Shown: positions 57,090 to 64,000 of the stretch, one piece after another
Layout: each line of letters begins with the position of its first letter
Position numbering within the stretch: position 1 is the stretch's first letter
Source: Chamaelirium japonicum
Lineage: Eukaryota > Streptophyta > Magnoliopsida > Liliales > Melanthiaceae
Reading direction: 5' to 3'
NCBI GenBank assembly: GCA_947650365.1
Contig: OX393555.1
Coordinates: 10,557,340-10,621,339, forward strand
DNA length: 64,000 bases
Notes under the pieces: generated by a model
What the model saw: the letters and a program-made list of their open reading frames with translations, nothing else
Database searches by the model: none
Told to the model about the DNA's origin: nothing
Program-made: the position numbers and the translations under genes

Positions 57090-58225
57090 GTGGAGCTTTC
57101 AACTGCTGGGGCTGTGCCCTAAAAGCCAATCTAGTGGAGCCCATACTGAACCAAGAATCGGTTAAAAACATCATTAGGGTGTATTACCAACTTAAGCCAC
57201 AAGCCACACAGTGGCACATCACACGTGAGTATACTAATCGAAGCTGAGCACTTCACCTAGACTGTAGCACATCGGAAAACTTTATAAAGCTTCGTCTCGA
57301 TCATCGGATGAGGTGTGCTGAGTGAGTTTGGAACTCATCGAACAGACCGGGAGTCGATCAGACCGATAAAACTGGATTGGGTCAGTTGGAATCCTTCGCT
57401 GCGGCTAAGCACAAGCGAACCCTAAACCCTAAGGAAGTGGATAATTTGGACCTGGTGTAGAGTAGCTTTGATATACCATGAGTGAGGCCTTTTAATGGTC
57501 AGTATCTCTGTATGTTGGGCTACTACAAGTTGAGGTTGTGGGGACATGCACTTGCTAATAAGAAAATCCTTTCACCAGCATGACCATTCTTGTTTTAGGG
57601 AAAATGTTTATTCACTTGAAATCAAAAGAGGCATCAAATATTACAACATAGGGGATTAAGCTTTAAGCTCTTATGTTCTAATTTTTTAAAAAATATATAT
57701 CAAATAAACAGAGTAGGAAACGCTCAGAGGAATGAGATGTTGACTTCATCCGTCGTGGCAAACTACGAGCTGCTTGCCTTCTCGTGTCTTTGGTTCAGAA
57801 GTGCCACGCCATCGCCATACCACCGAGACCTGTCTAGATCTGCAAGATTCTATCCACCACAACATTAGGGGGGGTAAGTTTCAGGCTTCATTCTTTAATA
57901 CACTAAAAATGCAGCCACCAATTCTAAAGATCATTGAGAAACAAATTTAACTACTTTCAAGTGGAACAGATTTTACGTTATGTTGAATCACGGACAATAA
58001 AATAATGGGACGGATTGCAAACAGTTCTTTTTAAGGGTTTCATTTCAGGATAAGTCCCCACAACCTTTCATCAAAACCCAGGTCCACATTTCAGCATATT
58101 AATTACGATTTACGACGACTCTTTTGGTTAATAAAAGACTGCAATAGCTATGGTTAAGTTGCCAAATTTACCAAACTTTCATTGTCTATATAACTTCATC
58201 CGATCCTTACGAAAACGTACAATTT
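57090..58225. other. Unassigned DNA
   Basis: No coding similarity, clear repeats or structural RNA recognised on either strand. Confidence 0.5.
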
Positions 58226-58244
58226 CGAGACCTAATGTGGGACC

Positions 58245-58700
58245 ACTATAGCTGCTAATTTCGTCATGGCTGCTAAAAAACACGTTGCTATAGTGAAATC
58301 ACTATAGCAATAGTACTCAAACTATAGCAACTATAGTGAAATCACTGTAGCAACTATAGTGATTTCGTCGTGGCTACTAAAAAGCATGTTGCTACAGTAA
58401 AATCACTATAGCAATAGTACTCACACTATAGCAACTATAATAAAATCATCGTAGCAGCTATAGTGATTTCACCATGGCTGCCAAAAACACGTTGCTACCG
58501 TGATAATCACTACAGCAAAATACTTAATTTGATAGCAATAGTACTCATTCAATTGAGTATTATTTGAATATATTTAAGTATCTTTGCTATAGTGAAATCA
58601 TTGTAGCAGCTATAGTGACTTTGCCGAGGTTGCTAAAAACACTTTGCTACAGTGAAATCGTTGTAGCAATAGTACTTAATTTTAGTCACAATAATACTCG
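58245..58700. repeat. ~107-bp tandem repeat, about 4 copies
   Basis: Units with ACGTTGCTATAGTGAAATCA, CTATAGCAATAGTACTCA and GCAACTATAGTGATTTCG-like blocks. Shorter words such as CTATAGTGA and TCACTATAG are inverted repeats, so single units can fold. The last copies are interrupted by AT-rich DNA. Confidence 0.85.
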
Positions 58701-58719
58701 ATTCAACTGAAAGAGTCTC

Positions 58720-61050
58720 ATAGCAATTGATGTATCCTTAGATATTGGGCGCAATTGAAATTATTTTCATATTTCTAGGGTTCAAAATAAAGGAAAAAAA
58801 ATTAAAATAAAGAAATGAATCCCACAAAATATCTTCAGTGAGGTTTCCCAGTAGTGTATCAAGAGGAGCGTCAAAAGGAAAGTCAATATAAGTCTACTAC
58901 AATTTCAGATTGGCGAAATTAATCTTTGATGAAGGAACAATGGTGGTTTAGGGTTCTTTCATAGCTCACAGCAATTTCAATAATGTTTGCTGCATAAATA
59001 TCAGATGGGTGAAATTAAGCTTTGATGAAGGAACAATGGTTGTATCATAGCAGCATAAATAAATCAGAAAGAGAATATAGATGAAAAGATACATGAGAAG
59101 AAAAGATATATGAGAAGAAAAGAATAAGAGAATGGTGGCCGCAACGGTGCCACCACATAACTCATAAACCTTAATACATTATTGTTCATAAAAAAGTCAT
59201 TACACCACTAAGTGATCATCATTTTTATAGATTTGTATAGCTTACCTTTCAACAAATTAAATCTTAAGTTGCAACGAAAGAAAGGGGAAAAATACAACAA
59301 TTAATTCTTTGACAATTTTGCCCTAGGAGTCAAAGAACAGAGTATGGAAAAGATTCATGTGAAGGCTCTCTTTGTCGGTTCGTATGATTCATAGGGAAGA
59401 GGAAAGCCTTCATGTTCTCCTTCTTTTCTCTTAGTGCCAGACAATGATGAAATTGATTAGACCGCTACACATTTAGGAATTTGATTCCCATTCAATATTT
59501 AATAATTTAGGATCATGTAATTGACCAATTAAATCCTAGAAGTAGGATCATGTACCGTCCCATTTTCACCTAAAGCAATATCATAAAGAGTTGGTTACTT
59601 TCCTTTCTTTCTCTGGCATCCAAAACCAACTCAAAAACTAAAGAAACAACCAAAAAAAACTGTAAGTAAAATCAATATTCAAAATTCAACTCGACCAAAA
59701 TTAAATAACCTAAAGTGTGGACTTAATCTAGCTCAGCACATGACCTCTAGCCCTTAAAAGTGATCCACCCATCCAAACCATACCCAACCCTAGCTCCGGG
59801 TTACACCAAATTTATCATAACCTGCAATGCCGAGTCAAGGTAGTGGACTATCAATAACAGAAGTGATGGCAATATACATCGCTATAACGATTCATTTTTA
59901 TGTTTTACAATCAGTTATTTAGTATTATGATTTTTTTTCACAATTTTTTGTGAAAGTAAACGCTGCCCAAAGACCTCCTAAATCTACAATTTTACACGTC
60001 CTTCAAAAGTTTGTATATAAAATCCGGGTGTGGGAGTAAAATATGTGGGTTGTATTGCCACTTCTGCATTTCTAATAGGTTACATAAGGGTGCAAGTAGG
60101 CTGGGATACCCAAATTGTAACCCCCCCCCCCCCCCCCCTCCACCTTTTTCCCTCCTCTTCTTCTCCCTCCTCTTCTGATTGGGACTTTGACCGAATCCAA
60201 TATTTGGACCCATGTGTCAGGTACGGCCCCAATTAAGACCCCATGCATTTAGACACGTAAACGATATTATTGAAAAGCTAAAAAAACTATGTTTAAGGTT
60301 AGACCAAAATGATCAGGACATGTGGGTATAAATTTTAGACTCAAATTCGATTTGGCTCACATCTAGGTCAGGCTAGAAGTAAACCTGACCCGGGCCACTT
60401 AGGAAAGGGCCTAACAATAATAAAATAATAAGAAGTCCATTGTCTACATTCCCCACCACCAATTAATATATATACTCTTTCCTGAAAAGATACCACAGAA
60501 TAATGATCTCATACATTATTGATTGAATTTCCTCGAGAAGTATTTCACTCAACTTCTTCTTCAAAATTATATAGGCAAAATGCCATAATTTTTTAAGAAA
60601 CTTTAAAAATAGGAACCAAATAGGATAACTCTTGGTTTTTATGAGTTTCTTCCAAACCATATTTGAATGTGGGTTTGCACATAGATACGTCTAGTGAGTC
60701 ACCAAAAAAAAATATCTGACATCACGAAGGAGTCGCCACCTCTTGGATCACGATCAGTGAGCCGATCTCATGTACATAAGAGGATCATGAAGGGTTTCGA
60801 TCGAGTGTGACAGAAGGTACCTCACACGTCACAAGGACAGGTGGCGAGGTGCCTAGTGCATAGTCGCCGGGCCGAGGAGGAGCCGAGGAAAATCGTGAGC
60901 GATCGAGTGTGGCGCACGGTCGTAAGAGAGCTGAAATAAAGAGAAAAAAAAACTTTATTATACCCGGCCTCCTCGAAGTCGCTGGCGACCGACGCCTAGG
61001 TCGTAGATGAGGACATCAAAACCCTAGAACGAGCAACTTGGCTTTGATAC
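58720..61050. other. Unassigned AT-rich DNA
   Basis: No gene recognised. Includes a 17-20 nt poly-C run near 60,120. 60,700-61,050 has GAAGGAGTCGCCACCTC-type sequence that probably belongs to the internal region of the retroelement whose LTR starts at 61,053. Confidence 0.5.
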
Positions 61051-61052
61051 CG

Positions 61053-61055
61053 TGT

Positions 61056-61127
<72 letters not shown>

Positions 61128-61244
61128 GGGGAGGGAGGGAGGGAGGGAGAGGGAGAGACTAGAGTTTTAAAGAATATAGAGAGAGAACACACACCATTAC
61201 AATATCACAGACAATGTGGGACTAAATTATGATGACATCTAACA
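61053..61244 (-). mobile_element. TRIM/Copia-like LTR
   Basis: 192 bp on the - strand from TGTTAGATG to CGTAACA (TGTTA/TAACA termini), followed on that strand by GGTATCAAAGCC, an initiator-tRNA-type PBS at 61,052-61,041. TTTAGTCCCACATTG is a frequent LTR motif. Contains the (GA)n tract. No partner LTR found. Confidence 0.6.
61060..61160. repeat. (GA)n / (GGGA)n microsatellite
   Basis: About 35 GA units with one GC break, then GGGAGGGAGG units, inside the 61,053-61,244 LTR. Confidence 0.95.
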
Positions 61245-62990
<1,746 letters not shown>

Positions 62991-62994
62991 ACAC

Positions 62995-64000
62995 ATCAAC
63001 TATAAATTAATTAATTCATTAAAATAAAAATTGGTTGCACTCACCCTGATTTTGCACCCATGTTTAATCGCTGTCAGTTGCACTCATAACTGAGTGGTAC
63101 ATCACACTCAACCCCAACCGGCAGACAAAGGGGCGACAACGATCAAGGACAAAGCTGGAGCCAATGTTGTTGGGCGAATTACAGAAATTCCTTTGCCAAT
63201 TGGTTGGGGCTAAGTCATAAGTGCGACGCACCGCTCGGGTATGGGTGCAAAAGATGATTGTGATATAAAACCGACAATTGTGACATAAGGTGCGAGACAA
63301 CCATATCAGAGAGAGGAGAGAAGATCGTGTGATGCCCGCGCTTCCTATCAGATATCGCGTGTGATTGCAGATAAAAGATCCCTCCCCCCCCCCCCTCCAT
63401 TGAGTTTTCGGTCGCATAGTACTCATGAACAAAACAGTTGCATTGTATGTAAGCATCTAACTCATTCGCTTCTCTTCAACCTGACTAGGCTTTGCATCAA
63501 AAGAGAGCCAAACCAAAAGCTCTAAAAAAATCACCCTCCAAAATTCCCCCATGCCCAATGGCCCAACATGTGTTGGCTCAAGGTAGCGAGTTGGCCTTCC
63601 GAAAGCTCCTCCTAACAGAAGCACATGCCCATACACCATCCAATTGGTTAGCAGCCTCAAAAACGACATATAATATATGTCAGGGGAGTTTTACTGTAGT
63701 GGGTATAGTACCGAGGATCACCCCTCTTTTTCTCTCATTCACAACCATCCCCAAGTAGGTCAAACCCATCAAACGACTATGCAATTTGGTATGTGTATAA
63801 CTCGAACAAGTTCGAAGGGCTTAACGGGTCTGTTTGGATAAGCGGGTTGGATCCGAAATGCAAGTCAGGTCTAGCCACTTATATTTAATGAACAGTGGGA
63901 AGGTTTTTTGTTGTGGGCCTTTGGATTGGATATCTAAGGGCTCAGTTCTGAGGGGTAAAGTGAAAAAAAAAAAGGAATGGGTTAAAGGGTAAAAAAAATG
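62995..64000. other. Unassigned DNA to the window end
   Basis: No gene or terminal repeats recognised. A C-run (about 13) lies at 63,385. Short open frames on both strands have no recognisable motif. Confidence 0.5.

Noticed and set aside
63064..63758. Open frames near the right edge
   Set aside because: No motifs, no codon bias, and overlapping frames on both strands.

Overview
The window is a slab of plant nuclear DNA, most likely from a monocot. The only convincing host gene is a two-exon linker histone H1 gene (27,433-28,435, + strand) with strongly GC-rich codons. Nearly all the rest is transposable elements nested in one another. No prokaryotic features are present, and no tRNA or rRNA gene is intact. 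The species cannot be named from the sequence.

Region 1-21,891: a CACTA (En/Spm) element lies on the - strand. Its 5' terminus is at 19,189 and its 3' end runs off the left edge. It carries a TNP2-type transposase gene, a TNPA/Ptta-like second gene and a large 181-bp satellite array (1-2,930). A 9-kb non-autonomous Ty3/gypsy element (6,205-15,168; 614-bp LTRs, gag only, several private tandem arrays) sits in a TNP2 intron exactly at the splice acceptor. To the right are a retroelement-like repeat (about 19,193-20,776) and the 3' stub of a second CACTA copy (20,777-21,891).

Region 21,892-28,440: a decayed Tork-type Copia element with its 3' LTR (22,240-26,054), about 1.2 kb of unassigned DNA, then the histone H1 gene with TATA and CCAAT boxes.

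Region 28,440-38,022: MITEs; two related Mutator-like elements (28,939-30,017 and 30,100-31,524), each hit by its own hAT-type MITE with a perfect 8-bp duplication; a truncated - strand Copia (32,311-33,725) abutting a second copy of the 20-kb repeat; and a 1,956-bp solo LTR (35,125-37,080) with a perfect TATAC duplication.

Region 38,023-51,191: a complete-ended CACTA copy (38,023-46,932, + strand) that has lost TNP2 but keeps a decayed TNPA-like gene and the same satellite array. It is followed by a - strand relative of the 6-kb gypsy element (46,933-51,191). That relative shares the 67-bp tandem repeat and the primer-binding region, and is interrupted by a three-LTR Cassandra TRIM array (48,828-49,996; CAGAT duplication).

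Region 51,192-64,000: a decayed Copia gag-integrase segment, a Cassandra LTR inside a short TRIM-like element, a hAT MITE at 55,173-55,693, a tRNA-derived SINE, a ~107-bp tandem repeat at 58.2 kb, a TRIM/Copia-like LTR at 61.05 kb, microsatellites and unassigned AT-rich DNA.

The most notable structure is the CACTA family with a resident satellite array between the TNPA-like gene and the 3' end, seen in two copies and as a stub in a third. Next are the splice-acceptor insertion and a gypsy family defined by shared internal tandem repeats.
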